From: Ambrosia x helenae
Lineage: Eukaryota; Streptophyta; Magnoliopsida; Asterales; Asteraceae
Assembly (NCBI GenBank): GCA_030844895.1
Contig: CM061228.1
Span: 54,115,081 to 54,179,080 of the forward strand
Direction: 5' to 3'
DNA: 64,000 nucleotides
The translations under genes were made by a program, and so were the position numbers. This document shows positions 46,827-59,800 of this stretch, piece after piece (position 1 is the stretch's first letter; each line of letters begins with the position of its first letter). Below the pieces are notes generated by a model, which ran no database searches, was not told the origin of the DNA, and was given only the letters and a program-made list of their open reading frames with translations.

Positions 46827-47786
46827 ATGTCTACCCCTAAATCCTCAAGTAAGCTCAAATCCCTTGAAAACAACCCTCATATTGACATGGGCTTTACCAT
46901 ACTCCAAAGAAACACATCCATTCCTCAACCCACAGAAAGAAGAGGCCGCAAAAAGGAGGCCGAGCCAGGGCGGTTCCTCGGCGTCCGCAGGCGCCCATGG
47001 GGCCGTTACGCGGCGGAGATAAGAGACCCCACAACCAAAGAAAGACACTGGCTTGGAACATTTGACACTGCCCAAGAAGCTGCCCTTGCCTATGACAGGG
47101 CTGCCCTTTCCATGAAGGGCACCCAAGCAAGAACCAACTTCATCTACTCCACTGATCATGATAACACCAACTTTCACTCTATAATCTCACCAATTGATGT
47201 ACAAACACTATTCCCACCTACACAGCTGTTCAATGCACCACCTGTGCTCCCCCAAAACCCTACTTTTAACCCTCAACACCCTAACCAATCAGGTGTTGAC
47301 ACGTGCTACCAATCTTCTAATGATGATGCCCATCATAACTTTATGATTAGTGAAGGTGACAATTCTGGTTACCTTGGGTGCATTGTACCTGATGATTACT
47401 TAAACCCTAGAAACAATAACAATGATAATACTAGTCATGATAGTTATTATAAACATGACAATCATGATAATAATCCAAGAGTTGAATGCGCATACTGGGA
47501 TCAAAACAGTCAACTCTTTGGTTCGAATGAAGGGGAGATGTATGGTGATCATATGTGGGGTGGTAGTGAAAGTTCATGGGAGACGATGAACGGATACGAT
47601 TTGTCGGCTGTAGTGAACTATCCGACGCCGTTATCGATGGGTGACGATGATGGACATGGTTTATACGAGCCGAATTCGAGCTATGAGTTCATGGTTGGTG
47701 GTAGTAGCAATGTGACCAATAGTTCATCTCGTACTAGTTGCTCCTATAGTGACATAGACATAGTTGGTGTTGGATACTCTCTTTGA
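46827..47786 (+). CDS. PUCHI: AP2/ERF transcription factor, PUCHI/FZP/BD1-like (ERF group VIII)
   Basis: An intact, intronless 319-residue frame from ATG 46827 to TGA 47784-47786, starting about 90 bp after the expected transcription start. One AP2 DNA-binding domain lies at residues 49-106: FLGVRRRPWGRYAAEIRD (YRG element), then HWLGTFDT and AALAYDRAA. It should bind GCC-box DNA in the nucleus; RRGRKK at 39-43 is a likely nuclear signal. The AP2 end LSMKGTQARTNFIY matches, from memory, the PUCHI/FZP/BD1 clade, which controls lateral-organ and spikelet or floral meristem fate, better than LEP (ARSMRG type). The middle (140-220) is Asn/Asp/His-rich; the Ser-rich C-terminus ends SDIDIVGVGYSL. 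Ortholog assignment is inference; ERF identity is firm. Confidence 0.93.
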   Translation: MSTPKSSSKLKSLENNPHIDMGFTILQRNTSIPQPTERRGRKKEAEPGRFLGVRRRPWGRYAAEIRDPTTKERHWLGTFDTAQEAALAYDRAALSMKGTQARTNFIYSTDHDNTNFHSIISPIDVQTLFPPTQLFNAPPVLPQNPTFNPQHPNQSGVDTCYQSSNDDAHHNFMISEGDNSGYLGCIVPDDYLNPRNNNNDNTSHDSYYKHDNHDNNPRVECAYWDQNSQLFGSNEGEMYGDHMWGGSESSWETMNGYDLSAVVNYPTPLSMGDDDGHGLYEPNSSYEFMVGGSSNVTNSSSRTSCSYSDIDIVGVGYSL

Positions 47787-48982
47787 TTTGTTTCTTTTTT
47801 GAGTTTTGTGTGTTGAGTAAGTTTGTTTTCTCTACATGTTTAATTCTACCTCCATCAATGTAAACGTTGAGTTTTTAATCTTTATATATAGTGCACTCGT
47901 GTTAAGAATGTTGTGTTGTGTGTTGTGTTATCCTTCTAATCTTTCTTCACATGTAAGTATGTTATATAGATTAATGAAAACATGATAACGTATTTATAGG
48001 GGTTCCTCATTAAACCTCACACACAAACTACGTACATATATAAATATATAACTATTTGTATACGGATACAATGAGAATAACTATGAATGAAAACCAACTA
48101 AATCATATCTCGTAATTTATCTCGAGGCTTTTGTAAAGGTGTAATCGTTTCTAAATAGTAAGGTATTAAGTCTCATTGTGTGTAAATGGAGAGTGTAGGA
48201 GTGTTTAGTTTGCTATTAAAAAAATCCATACCAATGATAAGATAGTAATATGGAGTATTTAGGAGTATGAATTGTATCTAAGACATGTATCAACATTGAA
48301 CGCCAGTATTTCATCTTGAAGAAGTCAATGGAATTAGAGGAATCTAACATGGAACTTCTTAAACATAGGCCTCTAACCTCACCTGCATGTAAGTTGAGTT
48401 AAAACATTAAAAAGTTCGATGGAGTGGTTAGTGTCAACAAGTAACAAAATTACGATAACCATGTGTTAGGTATGTATTCTTTTTGGAAATATTTGGTTAG
48501 CTCCTTTAATAGTTTCCAAGTGTTGTTTCTTAACTTATTTCACCTTTGTATATTAAATTGTATAGTTTGGTAGTCTAGTAATATGGTCGGTGTAGCCAAT
48601 CTAGTGACACAAGGTTAGCAAAGATTTTGATATCCTTCCACTTCTATAAAATGAATGATATGATTAATGGAGAAACATGCTCTTATGTCAAATTAAACGC
48701 CAAACAAATAGGTAAAATAACCATGTTTTTTTTTTACGTAGCAAATTTTACTATTACTTTACACAGTTATTCGAAACTAATTTCTTTGCCTAGATATAAA
48801 CCAGGTAAAAATCCAAAAACCTAAAAACTATGATCGTAGGGTTCGATAAGACGGTTCTGTTGCTGCTTAAATGAGTTCAATCGAAGTACGTTTGATATCT
48901 ATTTTTCTTTTACTGTGTATTTGATTCTAACCCATATATTTTATTCTACTATCTACTTCTTCCTTACCTAAAGTTACAATAA

Positions 48983-49027
<45 letters not shown>

Positions 49028-49350
49028 TGTGTTATCTTCCTGTTTTTTTACTAGATCATGATTGAAATATGTATGATGTGTTCTCTACTTATCTTTATTT
49101 GTAAGTGAATAAAGTGAAGATAAATTTTGAAATACTATATGAAAGTGACGTACTATATAGTGTTGGATTCCTTGTTGGATAATGTTAGAATCGACAAATT
49201 AATAAGAAATCTGAACGCTTCAAACCTACTACGTCATTCGATAAAACTAGTTGATTTTTTTACACAAGAAAGGTATTTGTAAGCCTAAGATATATGCTAG
49301 CAGTGGTAGTTCGAAGATGTGAAAGATAGGATTATTGCCTAAAGCAATGT
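47787..49350. other. ERF 3' UTR and intergenic DNA
   Basis: 3' flank with T-rich stretches to about 47990. Beyond it no gene is recognised. T42 homopolymer at 48985-49026. Confidence 0.55.
48985..49026. repeat. Poly-T tract
   Basis: 42 consecutive T; no transposon body was recognised next to it. Confidence 0.95.
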
Positions 49351-49351
49351 T

Positions 49352-49615
49352 CACAATTTGTAATGGGTTAAAAGAATATTTTATCCGAGAAGATTTCGGT
49401 AAGGTCATGGATGGGGGATTAATCTGTAATGGGTTAAAAAAAAATAGAACTTTTAATGGGCCTAGTGCTTTCACTCTAGTTGTTCTTATTCATGGGCCTT
49501 TAGCTAAGGACAACCCAATTGATTAAATGGTTTTAATCTGTAATGGGTTAAAAATACATCTTTTAATGGGCCTAGTGGCTTCAATTCACTCTAGTTGTTC
49601 TTATTCATAGGCCCC
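49352..49615 (+). repeat. Direct repeat, ~110 bp, three partial copies
   Basis: TGTAATGGGTTAAAA starts copies near 49359, 49425 and 49539; the last two share TTTTAATGGGCCTAGTG and CACTCTAGTTGTTCTTATTC. Confidence 0.7.
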
Positions 49616-49629
49616 GGTCTTTTTTCTCC

Positions 49630-50118
49630 GGGTTACCTAGAGCAGTACAAATCGGTTTTTTTTGGCTAAACCGGTTTCGGCTTCAAACCGTTTCGGTTTT
49701 AGACCGGTTTTATCGGTTCGTAAGACCGGTTTCGGTTTTGGTTTGTTTCGGTTTCCGTTCGTGGATCGATTCTTGCGCGCACATTTTTTTAATGGTAACA
49801 CAATTTTTTTTTTTACATAAAGTTCAACTTTTATTGATTCTTATAATTTTTTTAAGGTCTATGGGTATATATTTGTATGTGTGGAAACTTTTTTTGTATA
49901 ATTTTATTATATATAATTTTTTTTAATATAAAATTCAGTTTTTTTTATTAAAAATATCGGTTTGAGTTAAAACCAGTTCGGTTCGGTTTTTCTTGTGGAG
50001 ATGGGGAACCGATCATATGACCGCCGATTCTTGTAGAAACCAGTTTTTTTACAAACTGGTTCGGTTTTCCCGTTCCCGATTCCTAAACCGGTTTTTTTTT
50101 ATCTCCTCTATGGTTACT
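49630..50118. mobile_element. hAT-like non-autonomous element rich in CCGGTTT motifs
   Basis: Element 49638-50110, TAGAGCAGT...CTCCTCTA, flanked by GGGTTACC and TGGTTACT (six of eight match). Both subterminal parts carry dense ACCGGTTT/TTCGGTTT repeats in opposite direction, typical of transposase-binding clusters. No coding sequence. Confidence 0.65.
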
Positions 50119-50179
50119 TATGAATTTGGAATTATTATAATTTTAGTAATAGTAATACTAACATTTTGAAAGTGCCAAA

Positions 50180-51380
50180 TGTCACACCCTCAAATTTCCC
50201 AGCAAGGTTTTATCGTTAGACGTGTAACACATCAGGACCCCATAGCCATTAGTTACAAGAATGAATCTAAATGCCCAAACCATTTAGTTCGTTATAAAAA
50301 TATAGTATACTGCTTAATTAGAAATAGTTTAGATAATTGTGGAAGCGTAAAACAAATGTAAACAGTTTAACAATCCTTCGCAAAACAAGGCGCCCAAAAC
50401 CAAATAAAAGTAAATCTAAAAAGAGTTTGATAATGTTCAAAACCCAACGACATCAATGATGCTTGCCCTAACATGCTCCGTACCTAGCGACCTGCAAAAA
50501 ATTTGCTAACGTGTATTAATATAAAGTTAGTTAGTTCACAGTCAAAAGTAACCAAAAGTTAAAGTTCCAAAACCAACAACCAACCACTAGTTTCAATGTA
50601 TGCCAACTGCCAAAGAAAAACCAAAGGAATATATGAATTGTACTATTGGCATGTGATGAGGCCTACCCAAATCAATAGCATCAGTTTGCTGATCGCACCA
50701 AGGGGTGCATTATATTCTAAATTTTTTTGCCAAGAAACAACGTACGTGGCATATGGGTAGGTCTTGGTTTTGGTTACGAGCCCAGGAGTTGACGCCATCG
50801 ACTTTGGGATAGTGTCCCTATTATGTCATACAGTTTCTTATTTATGTTACATGCACTTGTTTTTCAACTAATGTTTGATTATTTTTACTTTTGTGTACTG
50901 ACTTGCCTAGTGGGAATTTTCAAAAAAATGGTTTTCATAATAATATTTACGGATGTCAAATAAGGAATCGGGTGGGGAATGGTTTACAAAGAGAAGGTTT
51001 TTTCAAAAGTTATTGGGGAATGCCCGACGAGGAGTATACGGGCATAAAGTCTTAGGGATAAAAGTTCGATCGACAAGAACCTAGTATATTTATCTAATGG
51101 GAAGTTAAATATATGGTAAACTGAGTTGAGTCGAAAAATAAAAATGGAATCCCCGACGAGGATTCTGATGGGACTTTTTACAATATTTTCCCAAATAACG
51201 GTTTAAGTTATGAAAATAAACTTTTTCACAATGTTTTACAAAATATTTTCCTAAGTGATTTAAATTAAAAAGGTTTTGAGGATTAAACATAAAAACATGA
51301 ACTCACTAACTTCATGTGATATCTTGGAATTGGAGACCCTAAAAGACTTAGTAAAAGCGTTCAGATGCAGTAAAATCTTT
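50180..51380 (-). repeat. Possible degraded Ty3/gypsy LTR remnant
   Basis: Starts TGTCACACCC, like gypsy LTR ends elsewhere in the window, and contains GTTAGTTCACAG and GAACTCACTAAC blocks also seen in LTR A. The right end, TSD and partner LTR are not found. Confidence 0.3.
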
Positions 51381-53075
51381 AGTTATATTATTTCGTCGCA
51401 TAGCAAATATACCAAGCGTTCACAGTCGATGTATGACTTTCGAGGTGCGACACACATAGCAATGAAGACTGCTCCAATGACTTGAACACAATGCATGAAA
51501 CACTTAATGAAATAGGCAACAAAGCAGACTTGTATAAAAGAGAAATACAGGCATAAATAGGTTGTACATTTTGCAACAGTACAATCACACACAAACCACA
51601 CTTGCTAAATATTGAATTAATAATATAGATTTCCATATTTTTGTTCATTGTTGTTGATTTTAGTCATGATTGTTCCACTCTTTAGTAATGCAAATACAAT
51701 CAAAGCAAAAAACAACTTTGACAAACAGATCCAAGAATTTTATTTGTGTGTTGTATAATGAAAATGTCTGTAGTTGAACTTTATTTATTCCCTTTTTTAT
51801 AACGACATAAGGAGAGACAAAAAAAAAAAAAAAAAAAAAATTAAAAGAAAAGAAAAATAATACATATATAGTCGAACAATATCAATGACCATTAATTTAA
51901 AAGATAGTGACACAAATCTAAACCACCAATTTATTACTAGTGGGGTGCCCGCGCGTTACGGCAGGTAACATAATATATAGATTAGTGATTTTAGGGGCGT
52001 GAACAGGCCAGTATTTTGGTTTGTAGCCGGAACCAATACCAAAATTTCCGATTAAGGTGTTTCAAAAGCCGATTGGTTTTGATTATTTCAGTTTTGGTTA
52101 ATCAATATCTAAATGATCCAAGGTAGAGCCAAGGTCGGCTCGGCTTATTCGTTTGGCTCGACTAACATCACACTTTTAGATTAGCATTATACGTCTAGAC
52201 AATAACATATGGTTGCAAATTTTGATGGATGAACTTCTTGAAATCATTGGTATGAACTCTTAGGTTGCAAACAAATGCACTAAATAATATGCAATTCTTA
52301 AAAACCAAATGTAGTAAAAAAGAATACACTAACATGCTTATTATATTTTATGTTTAGAAATAACGATAAAAAAACAGAGAAAAAAGTAAAAATTAAAGGT
52401 ACAACGAAGGAAAAAAAATAAGTACATCGGTCCTAAAGCACCTAGAAATAACAAAGCACGTATTTTTTTTGTCCATCCCATATCGGTCCTAAAGCACATG
52501 TAACTTCAAGGTGAAGAACCCACCTTTACGTATTTAAAGGCTTGAATGAATATTCAGTTTCAAAACAATCATCTAGAATAACTTGCATTAATAATTTGTA
52601 TAATTGGTATTAAAAATTGTACATAAGAGCATAAAGGGAAGAAAGGGGGTAAAAAATAGATGATTATACTTGTGACTCTTGATATATCATCTTAACTTTG
52701 ACTATATAAACATATTTGTTTATGTCTTCCCCGTTATAATTTAGTATAGATAAAGGTCTAATCATTTTCTTCTTCACATCTTTTCTTTTGAAATTGTTGT
52801 GTAATACCAATAAAATTCACGTATATAACATCAATAAAAATATCTCTGACCATATAGTATTAACCTGAATTGTATTTTATTTTGAAGTTTAGAGATCGCG
52901 TATCACTTGAGAGAAAATGTACGTTAACTTATAAATTATAATAAGTGAATCTTTACATTAAAAAACATACACCTTCAAACAATTGCAAATACACTCATTA
53001 CGACAACAACAAATTCCGAACAATAGCCGCCTACTCAAATGATATTAATAGAATTTTGTATTTCTTGTACGGAAT
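51381..53075. other. Intergenic, AT-rich
   Basis: No gene recognised. A-run at 51820-51840. A CGCGCGTTACGGC motif at 51949-51961 resembles one at 45890-45902. Confidence 0.5.
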
Positions 53076-53787
53076 TAGGGCTGTTCATGAGCCAAGCTGA
53101 TTCGAACGAAGTTTTGCTCATGCTTGGCTCGTTTACAAACCGAACCGAGCGGAGAGGCTCGTTTACAATCGAAACGAAAACCGAACGAGCATTCTTCGAG
53201 CGCAAATTTTCCGAGCGAGCGCCAAGCAAGAATCGAGCGGAGAGTAATTTGGACGATCTTGAAATTAGGATGTTTCCTTCAATGTTTTCATTGTCGGGTG
53301 ACAACTAAGGTCGAACTGTCTGATGATAACACTAATATTGAAATCCCAATGTCCGATGATGAGGCTGGTGAGGGGATGAGCATATGTCAGAGAACAGTTG
53401 TTGCATTGTGACGTAAGGTAATATCAAGCGACAATTAGCGATGAACGACTAATAATATAAAGAAGTCAAGACTGTCACCTCATGACTTATGGTTCTACTA
53501 TTAAATTTAGTGTTAAATTTTTTATTGAGTTAAGTGGGTTACTTATATTTTATTTGCATATACTAAGTCAAATCCAATAGAATGTTATATACAAAGCCAT
53601 AAATTTATCTATAAATTGTGTGTATATTTATAATTAAATATATAATATATAAATAAAAATTTATTCGAGCCGAACCGAGCCGATCGGCTCATTTACAACC
53701 GAGCAGAAGATCGAGCAAGCATTTTTCAAGCATTTTCCGAGCGAGCGACGAGCGATCCACGAGCGGCGAGCGATTTGAATAGCCCTA
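53076..53787. mobile_element. hAT-like element with GAGC subterminal repeats
   Basis: Termini TAGGGCTGTTCA and TGAATAGCCCTA form a TIR; CGAGC/GCTCG repeats fill about 130 bp inside each end. The centre (53260-53640) has a Asp/Ser/Glu-coding-like stretch without a recognised domain. No 8-bp TSD is visible. Confidence 0.65.
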
Positions 53788-54164
53788 AAAAAATAAAAGT
53801 AAAATACATTTCTTTTTTTCAGCGTACATTTGAAGGATGAAATCCAGTACATAGTGGAGAAACAATTAATTACGTTTTGTACAAATTTTGTGAAGTAGAA
53901 AGATTTCTATAAGACAAATCGAGTAAACAATTTGTTGTAGTCATGAAAGGAAGCTATGCACGTACTTCATTTAGCTACAATTATACTAATCAGCGGGCAT
54001 CTATGTAGTCCATATTCAAATATTAAGTGGGTCAAGCTATACATCGACGGTGTCGCAAGACCTCAAACTCACATGCCATTGCCATCATCCGAATGCTCAC
54101 TAAAACTTAACAAACACACCATCAAATGAGCATGAATCCGAATATTACCAACCTTCGACAACCT

Positions 54165-56338
54165 CTTATAACAAATTCCTGCGACAACCTTTTTGAGCCT
54201 AAACCAAACCTTTCATGGAAACCTATATCACCAAAAGACAACCACCCAAACTTTTACATTTCTGCAGTACTTGTTTCTGATCGTAAAGAAACATGTGGCC
54301 AACCACCCGCGCAAGTTCACTCAATCAATTTGTTAATGTGTCTTGAGTACATACAAACCAAATGCAAGCACCAAGTATTCAACCATATTGCCAACATAAA
54401 TTCCCACCTAAATACGAATTTGTGTGCGGTTTTTTTAGTGCTTGGCTCCTAGGCGTGGGGAGCGTGAGAGGGTGTGGTGATGCTGACGAGGGCAATGCAG
54501 GGCCAGGATACTATAAAATTTCAAGCAAGCCCCACCACCTTCCAGGGCATCGCAACTGGGATAACACTCCTCTTCACATAGAAGAAGTGCTCCTTCCAGT
54601 CGTACAGAGACTTGGACGCAGTAGGGCCCATCGACTGCACTTTCGGCCAGTGTGCAAAATTGAACCACCTGGCCGGGGAACACCTCTCTAAAACATAAAA
54701 CACATTGAACTTCTCAAACGTGGGTTCGATGTCCAATACGCGACAGCAGGCTTCAAAACGTACTAGCCAAAATCCTACTACAACCTTTTTGAGCCTAAAC
54801 CAAACCTTTCATGGGAAACCTATATCACCACAAGACAACCACCCAAAATTTTACATGTCTGTAGTACCCGCCTCTGATCGTATGGCTACAAACGAACTCA
54901 ACTTTCAGCGAACAGCTCACGAACCGTTCGGCAGGAATTTCGTTTGTGTTTGTTCGTTTAATAAAGGAACAAACACGAACAAAAAAAATGTTCATTTAGT
55001 TAAACAAACAAACATGAACAAAGGTCACGCTCGTTTGGTTATGTTCGTGAACGTTCGGTAATGTGTTCGTTTATGTTCGTCAACGTTCGGTAACGTGTTC
55101 GTTTAAGTTCATTTTTGTTCGATAGTTTAATAGAGTTTTAATTTTTATAATGTTTTTTTTTACATTTTTTAAATTTTATTTATTTTACCCAAATAAGTAA
55201 ATAATTTATGTGAGGTAAGTGTATGGCTATAAAAGATTAACAAACTCTACTTTCAGTATACTCATTAAATAAATAAAGAGTTTAAGTTGAAATAACCAAT
55301 TAATGAAGACTTCAAGTTTAAAATGCGAGCTTAGTTTTTTTTTAGACACTAGTTTCTTATGTTTACCAATATTATTTTAAGTACTAAGTATGTTTGTATA
55401 ACTAGGATATATTTTGGGTGGATCTAGTTAATTTCTTAGTTTATGTGGATTCGATATTATTTGGAAGATAATGTATGTCCCTATGTGTTTGTTTCCGTTC
55501 ATGAACACTTTGTATTCATGCACACCTGTTTGTGTTCATTAATGTCCGATTGTGCTCATGAGCGTTTATGAACAAAATTATTCGGTAAGTGTTCATGAAC
55601 TGTTCGTGAACACATAATTTCTTTAACAAATGAATACGAACAAGGCCTTGTTCATGTTCGTTCGGTTTGTTTCAACCCTATCTGATCGTAAATAACCATG
55701 CGGCTAACCATCAACGCAAGTTCAGTCAATCAATTTGTTAATGTGTCTTGAGTACATACGAACCAAATGCAAGAACCAAGTATTCAACCATATTCTTGAC
55801 GTAAATTCCCACCTAAATACGAACTTACGTGTGGTTTTTTTTAGTGTGAGGCTGCTAGATGTGGGGAGCGTGGGAAGGTTGTGTTGGTGCTAAAGAGGGC
55901 GGTGTAGGGCCAGGATACTGTGATAACTTTCAAGCAAGCCCCATGACCTTCCACGACATTGCAACTAAGATAACACCCCTCTTCACATATAGGAAGTGCT
56001 CCTTCCAGTCGTACAGAGACATAGGCGCAGTAGTGACCATCTGTTGCACTTTTGGCCGGTGTGCAAAATTGAACCACCTGGCCGGGGAACACTTCTCTAA
56101 AATATAAAACACATTGAACTTCTCGAACGTGGGTTCGATGTCTAATGCACGGTAGCAGGCTTCAAAACGTACAAGCCAAAATCCTGCTACAACATTTTTG
56201 AGCCTAAACCCAACCTTTCATGGGAAACCTATGTCACCACAAGACAACTAACCAAAAGTTTACATTTCTGCGGTACTTGTTTCTGATTGTAAAGAAACAT
56301 GTGGCCAACCATCCGCGCAAGTTCACTCGATCAATTTG
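54165..56338 (-). repeat. ~600-bp tandem repeat carrying a gypsy-type ORF fragment
   Basis: The anchor TTGAGCCTAAACC recurs at 54193, 54789 and 56198. Unit 1 is 596 bp, unit 2 is 601 bp once the hAT insertion (54881-55680 plus 8-bp TSD) is removed, and a third unit is cut at 56338 by element E. Each unit encodes on the minus strand an RFEACCRVLDIEPTFEKFNVFY-like start (partly) and a CSPARWFNFAH...LYDWKEHFxYVK block resembling the plant 'putative gypsy type transposon' domain. All copies are broken. Confidence 0.75.
54873..55688. mobile_element. hAT non-autonomous element inside the tandem repeat
   Basis: Element 54881-55680 (800 bp) with exact 8-bp TSD TCTGATCG (54873-54880, 55681-55688). 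Imperfect TIRs TATGGCTACAAACGAAC and (reverse) TAGGGTTGAAACAAACC. Subterminal GTTCGT/ACGAAC repeats on both sides. No transposase. Confidence 0.88.
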
Positions 56339-56855
56339 TGTATGAGGATCGAATTGTCAAAAACAAAGACTTTGATCAAACAAGTATACAAATTCAGGCG
56401 CGGAATCCCTGAATCGATTACAAAATGATAATGATACTAGCAAAACACACAAATCACTTTCAAAGTTTTCATTTCATTGATAAACATATTGATTAAGCTT
56501 ACAAATTGATGTTTACAATGATATAAAGTAAAATTAGACACAAAGAAACCCTAGGGAGAAAACACACTCAAAGGAGGGAAACAAAATGACAACTATGAAA
56601 CTTAAAAACTGATTCAGCCTATATATAGAGTTGCACATTCGACCATACGTATGGGCGAATGTGCGCCTTCGACCATTCAAACGGGCGAATCAACAATCAT
56701 AAACTACAAAACTTCTCCTTCGACCTTGAGCTTCTCCCTTCGACCATAAACTTTCACCTTCGACCATATCTAAATCCACCTTCGACCATACGATTATGAC
56801 AAAACAAGATTTGATTAGCAATCCAATAGCACTAGTCGCACTTCGTGTATCTACA
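56339..56855 (-). repeat. Element E 3' LTR (517 bp)
   Basis: Minus strand TGTAGATACACG...CATACA, preceded by the purine tract CGAGGGGGAG (56870-56858). Contains several TTCGACC motifs, a 32-bp palindrome with one mismatched pair (56633-56664) and TATA (56618-56630). Aligns with the F LTR. Confidence 0.85.
56633..56664 (-). promoter_or_regulatory. LTR palindrome next to TATA box, element E
   Basis: GCACATTCG/CGAATGTGC arms around CCATACGTATGG, with one A:G mismatch pair. TATA lies at 56618-56630, just downstream in the element's direction. Confidence 0.7.
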
Positions 56856-56868
56856 AACTCCCCCTCGA

Positions 56869-59800
56869 CTATTGTTTGGATTGCTTAAGCCTTCGTTCTT
56901 CATCCATTTTCTTGTTCATCAGCTTGTTGTGCAGTAAAGTCTTCTGCTCTTTTGTCATTACTGGTTCATGAGTTTGCTTCGGTTTCTTCTTCTCTTTCTG
57001 AACTTGAACAAACTTCCCCAGTTTCTTATCATAGTCGCACCCCACGTTAACATCCCATGCAAAACACAAAAATACCACACATTGGTATTTTGTAGCATGT
57101 TCACTGTCTTTTTCTTCACAGTATATTGGGTTGTAATACATCATGATATTATCTTCATGAGAGCAGTTTATCAACCACATTGGATCAAAGATATGTATCT
57201 TCTTGAAATCATTCTTTCCGTCTTTCAACAAGATAATAGCCTCTGGCGTCTTCCAATCATAATACCACCACATAAAGTCTTTCGAGAAATGATGTGGAAT
57301 AGGCATCAAAGGTATATGTTTCAAAACTGTCGGTGGATCATATTTCAAAGTAACCTTGTTCAACCCCGTTATCTGATCTTTAATCTTCTTATGGAAAATC
57401 CTCCTCGGATACTGTGGGGTGAACATATCCCATTTCGTCCTACTCTCTCTCGCCATGCGATCTGCAAAATATCCAACAGCATCGTTGTTCACAGTAGCAC
57501 CTGACAACGTATGTCTGCAGACATCGCGTACATCCTAGTAAGGTAGTGTTTTAATGTCATGGAATATGTGGAAATACAGAATTCCTTTCTCCCACTTCAC
57601 TAAAACACACCTCAGCTGTCTCAAATATTTCCACCCGAGAGCTTTACCTTTAAACAGTTCGTTATGGAATTTATAGAAACCACCCTGAATCTCAGTCTTG
57701 GGGGTCGGTTGGCCTCTTTCTCTTTCAGCTTCCTTAGCAATTTCTTCAGATCGTCAGATTGTTCAACATTCGGTTTCTGACCATCCGAGTTCTTGAAAAC
57801 TTCATCAACGAACTTCTTGCTTTACTCACATGCAAGTTTCTCAGCTTGGCTTAACAGTTCTTCAGAAAATTTAGGAAATCCAGCATCCTTATCATCTTTA
57901 AAGTATTCTGGATATTCCTCACTTGTAATATCCTCTATCTCAACATCTTCAAAAACCGGAGTATCTCTATCATCAGAGTGATTTCCTGCTTCTTTCTCAG
58001 GAATATTTGGAATGTAATTCTCACTCATTAACTCTTCAAGAGATTTCCCAACCTGTTTAGCCAATCCTTCAAGTATTTCTTTAGAAACTGCTGCAGAAAC
58101 TTCACCGTCTTCAAGATCAGGATCATTGTACTCAAGTTTAAATCTCATGTCATCTGATTCAAATATTTCTGGAAATATTCCTGTCATCTCAATCGTCCAG
58201 ACTCTATTTGTTAACATCTGACGATATAGCTTCTTATCCTCTTCAGATAAAGATCTAATCTTCTCATTCCAGAATATATCATCATTATCAGTATTGCCAC
58301 CAGGATCTTTCGAATTGGATTCTCCTGCATCTTTTCCTGATTCTCTCTTTTCACACTTGTACTTATCAGTGTCATCATCATCGTCATCATCATCATCATC
58401 ATCATCATTCGCAGAGCTATTATCGTCTCCAGAATCATCAATCAGCTCTTCTTCTCTTTCTTTATCCTCCTCTCCTTCTTGTAACTGAGGAGCTCTTTCA
58501 TATAGATCATCAATCAGCTTCCTAATCCCTTTGTTATCTTTCTTTACCTGCTTGTTTTCAAGTCTTAAAGCCATGTATGTACCTTCTCGCATTTCTCTGT
58601 TCATGCTTTAACAACTTTTGATTCTCTTTCTGGAGTAGTTTAATCTTTGCTGCTAACTCTTCCTGACTCTCCTGTGAAGATTCAACCACATCCAACATCT
58701 TTCTATCATTCTTTCTCAACTGATCAATCTCTTCTTGTTGTTGGTTAATGATCTTCATCATTTCAGTCAGCTTCTGATTAACTGCATCCATCGCTTCTCC
58801 TGATACGGTAGCCTTAGGAGTTGAAGCCTCAGCAACTGGAGTCTTTTTCTTAAACTTGTTTAAGACTCTATCCAAAGCAGCATTAAAATCATCAGTTGGA
58901 ATATCAGTCTTCTCAGCAGCAGATACTTTCTGTTTCTTAGCTACTGGGGATGTCACGGGAGACTTCGAGCTAGACATTTCAGGAACTTTCTTTCCTGCAA
59001 TCAGACTTTCAATATCCTTAGCTCTTCTTTTCTTAGGCTTTTCAGTCTCAACAGCCTTAGCTTTCTTCTTGTATATTGGATTCTTCTGTTTTTCTCCAGC
59101 CTTTGGTGATCCACCAAAATCTTCAGAACCCAATCCCAGACTTATATCAATATCATCCATCACAATTGGACTCTTCATCCTCTGTTCTTCCAAAGTTTGA
59201 TTAAGACTCTCAGATTCACCAGCCACAGTGGCCTTGGGCGTGGTGGTCTTAACAGTCTCTGCATCAGAATCCCATCTCTCTTCCTCCTGAGTCTCTTCCG
59301 AATCAATAGACTCTTCATCCACCAAATGTGTTCCTTTCTTTGCAACACTCTTCTTTCTTCGAGATGTTTTCTTTGGCGGTTCTGCATCAACTTCTTTCTC
59401 CTTACCCTTACCTTTACCACTCTTGGCACCAACATTAATAACTTGTCTCTTTCTTTTGGCTTCAGGATCAACATGACATAATGGATCATCATTATCAGAT
59501 TCACTATTCTCGCTCCTTGCCTTATCAACACCTGGATCTTTGTAATCTGGATTGATCAAATGACCAAATAGATTCTTCAAAGGTGGTCTTTCATTTTCAG
59601 GTACACCTTTATAACCTTTCATTCTCACCAATGTGCTCAGACTCATATGATCCTGTACCATAATCTGAGTTGGATCTTTCCTCAACTTCTTGTATTTCTG
59701 ATCGAAAATCATCTGCAGGAATCTTGGATAAAGTAAAAACTTCTTACTTTTCAGGCCTCTCAACGGTTCAAGCATGTCATCAAGTATCATTTCTGATACG

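Noticed and set aside
53039..53411. Frames over the left arm of the hAT-like element
   Set aside because: Coding appearance arises from CGAGC subterminal repeats.
58294..58488. Ser-rich plus-strand frame
   Set aside because: It is the antisense of the poly-Asp run in the element E aORF.
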